The notes beneath the pieces are model-generated. The model made no database searches and was not told the DNA's origin. It saw only the letters and a list, made by a program, of their open reading frames with translations. Source: Candidatus Competibacteraceae bacterium (lineage in GTDB: Bacteria; Pseudomonadota; Gammaproteobacteria; Competibacterales; Competibacteraceae). Taken from it: 64,000 nt of DNA. This document shows positions 46,859 to 54,462 of this stretch, piece by piece; the first letter of the stretch is position 1, and every line of letters starts with the position of its first letter. Location of the stretch: NCBI GenBank assembly GCA_016713505.1, contig JADJPA010000001.1:2307501-2371500 (forward strand), given 5' to 3'. The translations under genes and the position numbers were made by a program.

Positions 46859-48580
46859 TTAGGCGTCGCGCGCCGGCGTCAAGCGCGCCGTCAACCACTC
46901 CAGCAATTGCCTTCGAGCGACCAGCACGGGCTCAGCATCACACCGGCCGCGACACTCTAATTGGTCATTGGCCAAATTGCGTTCGCTGATCACCACCCGA
47001 TACGGAATGCCGATCAGCTCCATATCGGCGAACATGACGCCGGGTCGGACATCCCGATCATCCAGCAACGCTTCGATCCCGGCGGCCAGCAATTCTCGAT
47101 GAAGCGTTGCGGCGGTTTCGCGCACGAGGTCGGAGCGGTTGGCGCCCACGGGCAGCAACGCGACTTGAAACGGCGCCATCGCGGCGGGCCAGATGATGCC
47201 GCGCGCGTCGTGATTCTGCTCGATGGCGGCCGCCACCACCCGCGACACCCCGATACCGTAGCACCCCATGGTCACTGTCGTCGGCTGGCCGTCTTCACCT
47301 AACACCACCGCATTCATGGCGGTGCTGTATTTCTGACCCAGTTGAAAAACGTGGCCGACTTCGATGCCGCGCGCGATGGCCAGCACGCCGCGCCCGTCGG
47401 GACTGGGATCGCCTTCGACCACGTTGCGCAGATCGGCGACTTCGGGTTCCGGGCAGTCGCGGCCGAAATTGACGCCGGTCAGATGCCAGTCATCGGTATT
47501 GGCGCCGACCGCCATATCGGCCATCTTCGCGACGGTGCGGTCGGCGACGATCGCGCCGGTGAAGCCGACCGGTCCCAGCGAGCCGGGGCTGGCGCCGAAG
47601 GCGGCGCGGATGGCCTCAGGACTGGCAAACGCCAGCGGAACCTCGACCTGAGGCAATTTCGCCGCCTTGATAGCGTTTAATTCATGATCGCCCCGGACCA
47701 ACAGCAACACCGGCCGCCCGTCCGTCCCATCCACGACGATGGCTTTTACCGTCCGTTCGGCCGGCAGTTTCAGAAAGTCGCACAGTTCGGCGATGGTCTT
47801 GACGCCAGGCGTCCGCACCCGCGTCAGCGCCTCACCCGGCGCCGGCCGCGCTCCCGCCGGCGGCAGCGCCTCGGCCAGTTCGACGTTGGCGGCATAATCG
47901 CTCGCGGTGGAAAAGGCGATGGCGTCCTCGCCGGAATCCGCCAGCACGTGAAATTCCTGCGAGCGGCTGCCGCCGATGCTGCCGGAATCGGCCAGCACCG
48001 CCCGAAATTTCAAGCCCAGCCGGGTGAAAATGCGGACGTAGGCGTCGTACATGGCCTGGTAGCTGGCCTGCAAGGACGCCTGATCGAGGTCGAAGGAATA
48101 AGCGTCCTTCATCAAGAATTCCCGCGCTCGCATCACCCCGAAGCGCGGCCGGATTTCATCGCGGAACTTGGTCTGAATCTGATAGAAGTTGACCGGTAGC
48201 TGTTTGTAGCTTTTGATCTCGCGCCGGAACAGTTCGGTGATGACTTCCTCGTGAGTCGGGCCGAAACAGAAATCGCGTTTGTGTCGGTCTGCGATCCGCA
48301 ACAGTTCCGGGCCATATTGTTGCCAGCGGCCGGACTCCTGCCACAGCTCGGCCGGCTGTACCGCGGGCATGAACAACTCCAGCGCGCCGGCCCGGTCCAT
48401 CTCCTCGCGCACCACCGTCTCGACCTTGCGCAGCACCCGCAACCCCAAGGGCAGCCAGGTATAAATGCCGGCGGCAAGCTTGCGGATCAGGCCCGCTCGC
48501 AGCATCAATTGGTGGCTGACGACTTCGGCGTCGGCCGGAGTTTCCTTGACGGTGAACAGCGGAAAGCGGGATACGCGCAT
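46859..48580 (-). CDS. proS: Prolyl-tRNA synthetase
   Basis: A 573-residue class II synthetase of the bacterial type. Motif 1 is around the LRAGLIRKLAAGIYTWLPLGLRVLRKVE segment, motif 2 in the FRDEIRPRFGVMRAREFLMKDAYSF region, motif 3 at GCYGIGVSRVVAAAIEQ. The inserted editing domain (residues about 225-405, ending GANTDDWHLTGVNFGRD) is present, so it can clear Ala-tRNA-Pro. The ATG at 48580 gives MRVSRFPLFTVKETPADAEV, the family start; further upstream codons run through the neighbouring gene's end and are excluded. Confidence 0.95.
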   Translation of the reverse strand: MRVSRFPLFTVKETPADAEVVSHQLMLRAGLIRKLAAGIYTWLPLGLRVLRKVETVVREEMDRAGALELFMPAVQPAELWQESGRWQQYGPELLRIADRHKRDFCFGPTHEEVITELFRREIKSYKQLPVNFYQIQTKFRDEIRPRFGVMRAREFLMKDAYSFDLDQASLQASYQAMYDAYVRIFTRLGLKFRAVLADSGSIGGSRSQEFHVLADSGEDAIAFSTASDYAANVELAEALPPAGARPAPGEALTRVRTPGVKTIAELCDFLKLPAERTVKAIVVDGTDGRPVLLLVRGDHELNAIKAAKLPQVEVPLAFASPEAIRAAFGASPGSLGPVGFTGAIVADRTVAKMADMAVGANTDDWHLTGVNFGRDCPEPEVADLRNVVEGDPSPDGRGVLAIARGIEVGHVFQLGQKYSTAMNAVVLGEDGQPTTVTMGCYGIGVSRVVAAAIEQNHDARGIIWPAAMAPFQVALLPVGANRSDLVRETAATLHRELLAAGIEALLDDRDVRPGVMFADMELIGIPYRVVISERNLANDQLECRGRCDAEPVLVARRQLLEWLTARLTPARDA

Positions 48581-48609
48581 GAAGTCGGTCTCGGGCAACA
48601 GTCGTTCGA

Positions 48610-49083
48610 TCAGGGGTTGCAGAAATAGTCCTGGTCCTTCTGCGCTTTCTTGAGCTCGGCTTCGCGCTGCTGGGGATCGAGCGCGACCTTGTTGCCCTTG
48701 GCATCGGTCTTGACCACCGGACTGTCGCTTTGCAGGATCTTGAGATTTTTCTTGGCGGCTTCGCAATTCTTGGTCCGCGCGTCTTCGGATTCCTTTTGCG
48801 CCTGTTCCGCCTGCTGTTTGTCTTTTTGTTCCTGCTCGGCCACCTGCTTGGCCAGATCGGCCTGTTCCTTGTTCAAATCGCGGGTGGCGGCTTCCGGATT
48901 TTGTTCCGCTCCAGCCGGTTTGCGCACCATTTCATATTGCACGCCGGTCGGCGGCGCAAGCTCGGAATACTGGACCTGCCCCTGCGAATCGGTCCACTTG
49001 TAGATGAATTGCTGGGCTTGGGCCGCCAGCGTGAAACCCCAGCAACCGATCATCAACCCCCACCACAACGCTCGCTTCGACAT
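48610..49083 (-). CDS. DUF4124-domain secreted protein
   Basis: A 157-residue protein from the ATG at 49083 behind GGAGGAATGGC. A signal peptide (MSKRALWWGLMIGCWGFTLAAQA) is followed by the DUF4124 segment QFIYKWTDSQGQVQYSELAPP, then a long charged helical part rich in Gln, Lys and Glu (AEQEQKDKQQAEQAQKE). DUF4124 proteins are periplasmic and of unknown role. It is 29 bases upstream of proS on the same strand and may share its transcript. Confidence 0.85.
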   Translation of the reverse strand: MSKRALWWGLMIGCWGFTLAAQAQQFIYKWTDSQGQVQYSELAPPTGVQYEMVRKPAGAEQNPEAATRDLNKEQADLAKQVAEQEQKDKQQAEQAQKESEDARTKNCEAAKKNLKILQSDSPVVKTDAKGNKVALDPQQREAELKKAQKDQDYFCNP

Positions 49084-49161
49084 GCCATTCCTCCAAAAAG
49101 ACCTGAACCACGGGAGAACCATGCCGTTCAGGCGATACTCCCCCAGTATCGTAACGGGATT

Positions 49162-49191
49162 TTGCTCGAAATAAATGTCGTGTAGTATAAC
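49162..49191 (+). promoter_or_regulatory. Probable promoter of ilvB-ilvH-ilvC
   Basis: TTGCTC (49162-49167), an 18-base spacer and TATAAC (49186-49191) lie ahead of ilvB. The expected start near 49198 gives a leader of about 205 bases. I saw no branched-chain-residue-rich leader peptide in it, so classical attenuation is not supported. The remainder of the gap 49084-49402 holds nothing else I can name. Confidence 0.45.
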
Positions 49192-49402
49192 CAGCCCGCA
49201 AGACCCGCGCCCAGCATGTATCGACGGCTTTTGCGACGAGTTGCGCCACCGGGAACCACCCCCGCGCGCGGCGGTCACCCCGCCCGACCGCAATCCCGGC
49301 CCGGCCACCCACCAGCCCCGTCGATGATGTGTCGATCACCTGCGCCGATCCGTCTTGCCGCTTCGCGATCCTTAACCCAATCTACCATGAGGAATCAACA
49401 GT

Positions 49403-51148
49403 ATGGAACTCATGACAGGCGCCGAAATCCTGATCCGCTGTCTGAAGGAGGAAGGTGTTGAATACCTGTTCGGCTACCCAGGCGGCGCTGTTTTACATAT
49501 TTATGATGCGATCTACGTTCAGGACGATGTCAAGCACGTGCTGGTCCGTCACGAACAAGGCGCGGCGCACGCCGCCGACGGTTATGCCCGCGCCAGCGGC
49601 AAAACAGGGGTGGTCCTGGTCACGTCCGGCCCCGGCGTGACCAACGCGGTCACCGGCATCGCCACCGCCTATATGGACTCCATTCCGATGGTGATCATCT
49701 CCGGTCAGGTGCCCACCGCGCTGATCGGCAACGACGCCTTTCAGGAGGTGGATTCGGTCGGCATCACCCGGCCCTGCGTCAAGCACAATTTCCTGGTCAA
49801 GGACATCACCAAGCTGGCTGAAACCATCAAGCAAGCCTTTTATATCGCCAGCACCGGCCGGCCCGGTCCGGTCCTGGTCGATGTGCCGAAAGACGTGACC
49901 ATCGCCAAGGGCGAATTTCATTATCCCAAAAAGGTCAAGCTGCGCTCCTACAATCCAACCGTCAAGGGCCATGCCGGCCAAATCCGCAAGGCGGTGGACC
50001 TGATCCTGTCGGCCAAGCGCCCCATGATTTACACCGGCGGCGGGGTGATTTTGAGCGACGGTTCGCCGGAACTGGTCGAACTGACCCAACTGCTCGGTTA
50101 TCCGATCACCAACACCCTGATGGGCTTGGGCGCTTATCCGGCCACCGACAAGCAGTTCGTCGGCATGTTGGGGATGCACGGCACTTATGAATCCAATCTG
50201 GCGATGCACCATTGCGACGTGCTGATCGCCATCGGCGCTCGTTTCGACGATCGCGTGACCGGCAAGCTCGATAAATTCTGTCCGGAGGCGCGGATCGTTC
50301 ACGTCGACATCGACCCCTCCTCGATTTCCAAAAACGTCCGGGTCGATATTCCCATCGTCGGTTCGGTGCCGAACGTGCTGCGGGCGATGATCAACGTCAT
50401 CCGCGACGAGAAGCTCAAGCCCGACACCGAGGCGCTGGCGCGCTGGTGGCGGCAGATCGACGAGTGGCGGGCGGTCAAATCCTTAAGCTATCGCTCCAGC
50501 GAGACGGTGATCAAACCCCAATTCGTGATCCAGAAGCTCTATGAGGTGACCGAAGGCAAGGCCATCATCACCTCGGACGTCGGCCAGCACCAAATGTGGG
50601 CGGCGCAGTATTACCATTTCGACCGACCCCGCCAGTGGATCAACTCCGGCGGCTTGGGCACCATGGGCTTCGGCCTGCCGGCGGCGATGGGGGCCAAGCT
50701 GGCCTTTCCCGACCGGGACGTGGCGTGCATCACCGGCGACGGCAGCATCCAAATGATGCTGCAAGAACTGTCGACCATGAAGCAGTATCAAACGCCGGTC
50801 AAGATCGTCAACTTGAACAACGGCTATCTCGGGATGGTCCGGCAGTGGCAAGAATTTTTCTATCAGAAGCGCTACTGCATGACCTACTTCGAGGCGCTGC
50901 CGGACTTCGTCAAACTGGCCGAAGCCTACGGTCATTCGGGCATCTTGGTCGAGAAACCGGGCGATGTCGAAGGCGCGCTGCGCGAAGCCTTCGCCATGAA
51001 GGACCGGACCGTGTTCCTCGACTTCCTGACCGATCAGGGTGAAAACGTGTTTCCGATGATCCCTTCCGGCGGCAGCCAAAATGAAATGTTGCTGGCCGAG
51101 CGCGACGAGATGATTTCGACCCACGACGAAGGCATGGTGCTGCTGTGA
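49403..51148 (+). CDS. ilvB: Acetolactate synthase, large subunit
   Basis: A 581-residue ThDP-dependent enzyme that makes acetolactate or acetohydroxybutyrate. It has the N-terminal FGYPGGAVLHIYD and HEQGAAHAADGYARASG, FAD-related central domain, and the C-terminal ThDP motif GDGSIQMMLQELSTMKQY(x)NLNNGYLGMVRQWQE. It matches the IlvI/IlvB catalytic subunit. The product is a precursor of valine, leucine and isoleucine. The regulatory subunit follows with a four-base overlap. Confidence 0.96.
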   Translation: MELMTGAEILIRCLKEEGVEYLFGYPGGAVLHIYDAIYVQDDVKHVLVRHEQGAAHAADGYARASGKTGVVLVTSGPGVTNAVTGIATAYMDSIPMVIISGQVPTALIGNDAFQEVDSVGITRPCVKHNFLVKDITKLAETIKQAFYIASTGRPGPVLVDVPKDVTIAKGEFHYPKKVKLRSYNPTVKGHAGQIRKAVDLILSAKRPMIYTGGGVILSDGSPELVELTQLLGYPITNTLMGLGAYPATDKQFVGMLGMHGTYESNLAMHHCDVLIAIGARFDDRVTGKLDKFCPEARIVHVDIDPSSISKNVRVDIPIVGSVPNVLRAMINVIRDEKLKPDTEALARWWRQIDEWRAVKSLSYRSSETVIKPQFVIQKLYEVTEGKAIITSDVGQHQMWAAQYYHFDRPRQWINSGGLGTMGFGLPAAMGAKLAFPDRDVACITGDGSIQMMLQELSTMKQYQTPVKIVNLNNGYLGMVRQWQEFFYQKRYCMTYFEALPDFVKLAEAYGHSGILVEKPGDVEGALREAFAMKDRTVFLDFLTDQGENVFPMIPSGGSQNEMLLAERDEMISTHDEGMVLL

Positions 51149-51648
51149 GCAATAATAACCGTCACATGATTTCGATTTTGCTGGAGAACGAGGCCGGCGC
51201 CCTGTCGCGGGTGGCCAATCTGTTTTCGGCGCGCGGTTACAACATCGAAAGTTTGTCGGTGGCTCCGACCGACGATGAGACCCTGTCGCGGCTGACTCTG
51301 GTCACCTACGGCAACGAGCAGATCGTCGAGCAGATCGTCAAGCAGCTCAACAAGCTGATCGATGTGGTCAAGCTGATCGATCTCAGCGAAACCGAGGCCA
51401 TCGAACGCGAATTGATGCTGGTCAAGACCAAGGCCAACGGCGAACTGCGCGCCGAAATGAAACGGCTGGCCGATATTTTCGGCGGACACGTCCTCGACGT
51501 CACCGATGCGACCTACACCATCGAACTGACCGGCACCGGCACCAAGCTGGATAACTTCCTGCGCGCCATCGAGCGAGATGCGATCCTCGAAGTGGTCCGC
51601 TCCGGCGCCACCGGGATCGCGCTCGGTCAAAAAGCGTTACACGCCTGA
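51145..51648 (+). CDS. ilvH: Acetolactate synthase, small regulatory subunit (GTG start)
   Basis: A 167-residue subunit with an N-terminal ACT domain (HMISILLENEAGALSRVANLFSARGYNIESLSVAPTDD) that binds valine for feedback control, and a C-terminal domain including ELTGTGTKLDNFLRAIE. The GTG overlaps the ilvB stop, so the two subunits are made in step. It is 75 bases ahead of ilvC. Confidence 0.96.
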   Translation: MSNNNRHMISILLENEAGALSRVANLFSARGYNIESLSVAPTDDETLSRLTLVTYGNEQIVEQIVKQLNKLIDVVKLIDLSETEAIERELMLVKTKANGELRAEMKRLADIFGGHVLDVTDATYTIELTGTGTKLDNFLRAIERDAILEVVRSGATGIALGQKALHA

Positions 51649-51723
51649 CTTTCTCCCCGCAACCCCATCCCCGCCGTCGCTTTCGGCCGGGGATCGGGAG
51701 TTTAACTTTTCAGGAACTCGCCC

Positions 51724-52737
51724 ATGAACATCTATTACGATAAAGACGCCGACCTGTCCCTGATCAAGGGTAAGACAGTCGCCATCATCGGCTATGGCTC
51801 CCAGGGTCACGCCCACGCCCTCAACCTGCGCGATTCCGGCGTGAACGTGCTCGTCGGCTTGCGGCCCGGCTCGGCGTCGGCGGTCAAGGCCGAGAAAGCC
51901 GGCCTGACGGTCAAACCGGTGGCGGACGCGGCGGCGGCGGCCGATGTCGTCATGATCCTGGCGCCCGACGAGCATCAAAGCCAGATTTATAAGGAAATCG
52001 AACCCAAGCTGAAAAAAGGCGCGGCGCTGGCCTTCGCCCACGGCTTCAACATCCATTTCGGCGGGGTGGTGCCGCGCGCTGACCTCGACGTGATCATGAT
52101 CGCGCCCAAGGGTCCGGGCCACCTGGTGCGCTCGACCTACACCCAGGGCGGCGGCGTACCCTGTCTGATCGCGGTGGCGCAAGACGCGTGCGGTCAGGCC
52201 AAAGAGTTGGCCCTCTCCTATGCATCGGCCAACGGCGGCGGCCGGGCCGGCGTGATCGAGACCAGCTTCCGCGAGGAGTGCGAAACCGATCTGTTCGGCG
52301 AGCAGGTGGTGCTGTGCGGTGGGTTGACCGCGCTGATTCAAGCGGGCTTCGAAACGCTGATCGAAGCGGGCTACGCGCCGGAGATGGCCTATTTCGAGTG
52401 TTTGCATGAGGTGAAGCTGATCGTGGATTTGATTTACGAGGGCGGCATCGCCAACATGCGCTACTCGATTTCCAACACCGCCGAATACGGCGACTTCACT
52501 CGCGGCTCGCGCATCGTCACCGAGCAGACCAAGGCCGAGATGCGCAAGATCCTCAAGGAAATCCAGACCGGCCAGTTCGCCCGCGAATTCATCGCGGAAA
52601 ATCAGGCGGGCGCGCCGGTGCTGCGGGCCAACCGTCGCATCAGCCGCGAGCATCCGGTCGAGCAGGTCGGCGAAAAACTGCGCGGCATGATGCCGTGGAT
52701 CAAAGCCAACCGCTTGGTGGATACCACCAAGAACTGA
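51724..52737 (+). CDS. ilvC: Ketol-acid reductoisomerase
   Basis: A 337-residue short (class I) enzyme, second step of branched-chain amino-acid synthesis. The NADPH fold GYGSQGHAHALNLRDSGVNVLVGLRPGSAS, the metal site region (FECLHEVKLIVDLIYEGGI) and ETDLFGEQ are present. It isomerises and reduces acetolactate. The order ilvB-ilvH-ilvC is standard. Confidence 0.97.
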   Translation: MNIYYDKDADLSLIKGKTVAIIGYGSQGHAHALNLRDSGVNVLVGLRPGSASAVKAEKAGLTVKPVADAAAAADVVMILAPDEHQSQIYKEIEPKLKKGAALAFAHGFNIHFGGVVPRADLDVIMIAPKGPGHLVRSTYTQGGGVPCLIAVAQDACGQAKELALSYASANGGGRAGVIETSFREECETDLFGEQVVLCGGLTALIQAGFETLIEAGYAPEMAYFECLHEVKLIVDLIYEGGIANMRYSISNTAEYGDFTRGSRIVTEQTKAEMRKILKEIQTGQFAREFIAENQAGAPVLRANRRISREHPVEQVGEKLRGMMPWIKANRLVDTTKN

Positions 52738-52835
52738 GGCTCGCCCGGCAAAACAGGCGCAACCGGGGCGCGGAATTTTCACTCCCGATCCGCGCTCCAA
52801 TTTTTTAAGCCGACTCGGAAGGCGGCTGTCAAAAA

Positions 52836-53582
52836 ATGAACAACGATCCACCGCTCCAGCATCGGCTTGCAGTTTTGATCGATGCGGACAACGCTCAGCC
52901 CGCCATCATCGAGGGACTTGCTAGAGAGATCGTCAAATACGGGGTTGCGAGCGTCAAACGAATTTATGGCGACTGGACCACGCCGAATTTGAGCGGCTGG
53001 AAATCAGTCCTGCTCGACCACTCGATCCAGCCTGTCCAGCAATTTCGTTACACGGTGGGTAAGAACGCCACCGATAGCGCCATGATCATTGACGCGGTGG
53101 ATTTGCTTTATACGCGCCGTTTTGAAGGATTCTGCCTGGTTTCCAGCGACAGTGATTTCACGCGCCTGGCTTCCCGCATCCGAGAAGAAGGTCTGCTGGT
53201 TTACGGCTTCGGCGAGGAGAAAACCCCGAAAGCCTTCATTCATGCCTGCGATAAGTTCATCTTCACCAAAGTTCTGCTGCCCCAGCCAGAATCGGAAGCG
53301 AGCAACCGCAAACAAGAAACCAATCAACTCAAAGCGAACACTAAGCTGGTGAACCTTGTTCGCAGCGCTGTTGAAGCCGTATCGGACGATAGCGGCTGGG
53401 CCAACCTTGGCAGTGTCGGCCATCACATCGCCCAGCAGTCTCCAGAGTTCGACCCTCGAAATTATGGCTATGGAAAGCTCAGCGACCTCGTATTGGCCAT
53501 CGGTCTTTTTGATCTTGAAGAGCGCCAGCACGGCTCCAGTCGGGCAAAAGGTCTTTATATCCGCGACAAACGCAAGAAATAA
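52836..53582 (+). CDS. NYN-domain putative RNase with C-terminal LOTUS/OST-HTH domain
   Basis: A 248-residue protein of the LabA/DUF88-like group. The NYN (PIN-fold) nuclease domain has its acidic residues in LIDADNAQPAI, ATDSAMIIDAVDLLY and SSDSDFTRLA (residues about 14-115). After a linker, residues about 165-245 form a LOTUS-like winged helix (LVRSAVEAVSDDSGWANLGSVGHHIAQ... DPRNYGYGKLSDLVLAIGLF). Such proteins are thought to cut or bind RNA. By eye its coding GC is clearly lower than that of ilvC or pssA on either side. Catalytic residues look intact; target unknown. Confidence 0.82.
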   Translation: MNNDPPLQHRLAVLIDADNAQPAIIEGLAREIVKYGVASVKRIYGDWTTPNLSGWKSVLLDHSIQPVQQFRYTVGKNATDSAMIIDAVDLLYTRRFEGFCLVSSDSDFTRLASRIREEGLLVYGFGEEKTPKAFIHACDKFIFTKVLLPQPESEASNRKQETNQLKANTKLVNLVRSAVEAVSDDSGWANLGSVGHHIAQQSPEFDPRNYGYGKLSDLVLAIGLFDLEERQHGSSRAKGLYIRDKRKK

Positions 53583-53634
53583 CGCAGTTCCGATCACTCG
53601 AACTGATCGCATTAAAGCTTCCAAGGCAAGCCTA

Positions 53635-54429
53635 ATGATTAGCGAACCAGCACCCGAAAAGCGCCGCCGGCGCGGCGTCTATCTGCTCCCCAACCTGTTC
53701 ACCACCGCCGCGCTGTTCTGCGGCTTCTACGCCATCATCGCCGCCTTGCAAGGCCGCTTCGAGCCGGCCGCCATCGCGGTGTTCGTGGCTATGGTGCTGG
53801 ACGGCCTGGACGGGCGGGTCGCCCGCCTGACCCACACCGAAAGCGAGTTTGGCGCGGAATACGACAGCATGGCGGATTTGATTTCCTTTGGGCTGGCCCC
53901 CGCTCTGATCATGTACGAATGGGCGCTCACCTCCATGATCGGCATGGGTCCGTTCCTGTCCAAGCTCGGCTGGCTCACGGCTTTTTTCTATACGGTGATG
54001 GCCGCATTAAGGTTGGCCCGCTTCAACGTCCAGCACGGCAGCACCGACAAACGCTACTTCATCGGGCTGCCCAGCCCTTCGGCCGCCGCCATTGTCAGCG
54101 GCACGGTCTGGTTCGGCACCGATTTGGGGTTGACCGGCTCACAACTGCTGTGGCCGGCGCTGGTGATCACCATCGGCGCTGGCGCTTTGATGTTCAGCAA
54201 GATTCTTTACTTCAGCTTCAAACAGGTCGACCTGCACAAGCGGGTCCCGTTCGCTTCCGTGCTGCTGGTGGTGCTCACCCTGGTGGTCATCTCGATCGAC
54301 CCGCCCAAGGTGCTGTTCTGCGGCTTCCTGGTGTATGTTTTGTCGGGTCCGGTGTTGTTCCTGTTCCGGCTGCGCCAGCGGGCGCGACGGCGCGCTCGGT
54401 CTCCCAACGAGCCCGCCGGCTCCAAATAG
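53635..54429 (+). CDS. pssA: CDP-diacylglycerol-serine O-phosphatidyltransferase
   Basis: A 264-residue membrane enzyme of the CDP-alcohol phosphotransferase family, making phosphatidylserine, the precursor of phosphatidylethanolamine. It begins with charged residues, then NLFTTAALFCGFYAIIAA and the catalytic D-G...AR...G...D...D motif (LDGLDGRVARLTHTESEFGAEYDSMADLISFG). Seven or so further membrane segments follow. Start ATG 53635 is 52 bases after the NYN gene. In many Gammaproteobacteria pssA sits between ilvC and leuA. Confidence 0.94.
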   Translation: MISEPAPEKRRRRGVYLLPNLFTTAALFCGFYAIIAALQGRFEPAAIAVFVAMVLDGLDGRVARLTHTESEFGAEYDSMADLISFGLAPALIMYEWALTSMIGMGPFLSKLGWLTAFFYTVMAALRLARFNVQHGSTDKRYFIGLPSPSAAAIVSGTVWFGTDLGLTGSQLLWPALVITIGAGALMFSKILYFSFKQVDLHKRVPFASVLLVVLTLVVISIDPPKVLFCGFLVYVLSGPVLFLFRLRQRARRRARSPNEPAGSK

Positions 54430-54462
54430 ATGCCGCTGTGGACCGAACCCCGGACCGTCCGG

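Noticed and set aside
49216..49402. Branched-chain leader peptide ahead of ilvB
   Set aside because: The frame beginning MYRRLLRRV has no cluster of Ile, Val and Leu codons and continues into the gene in another frame.
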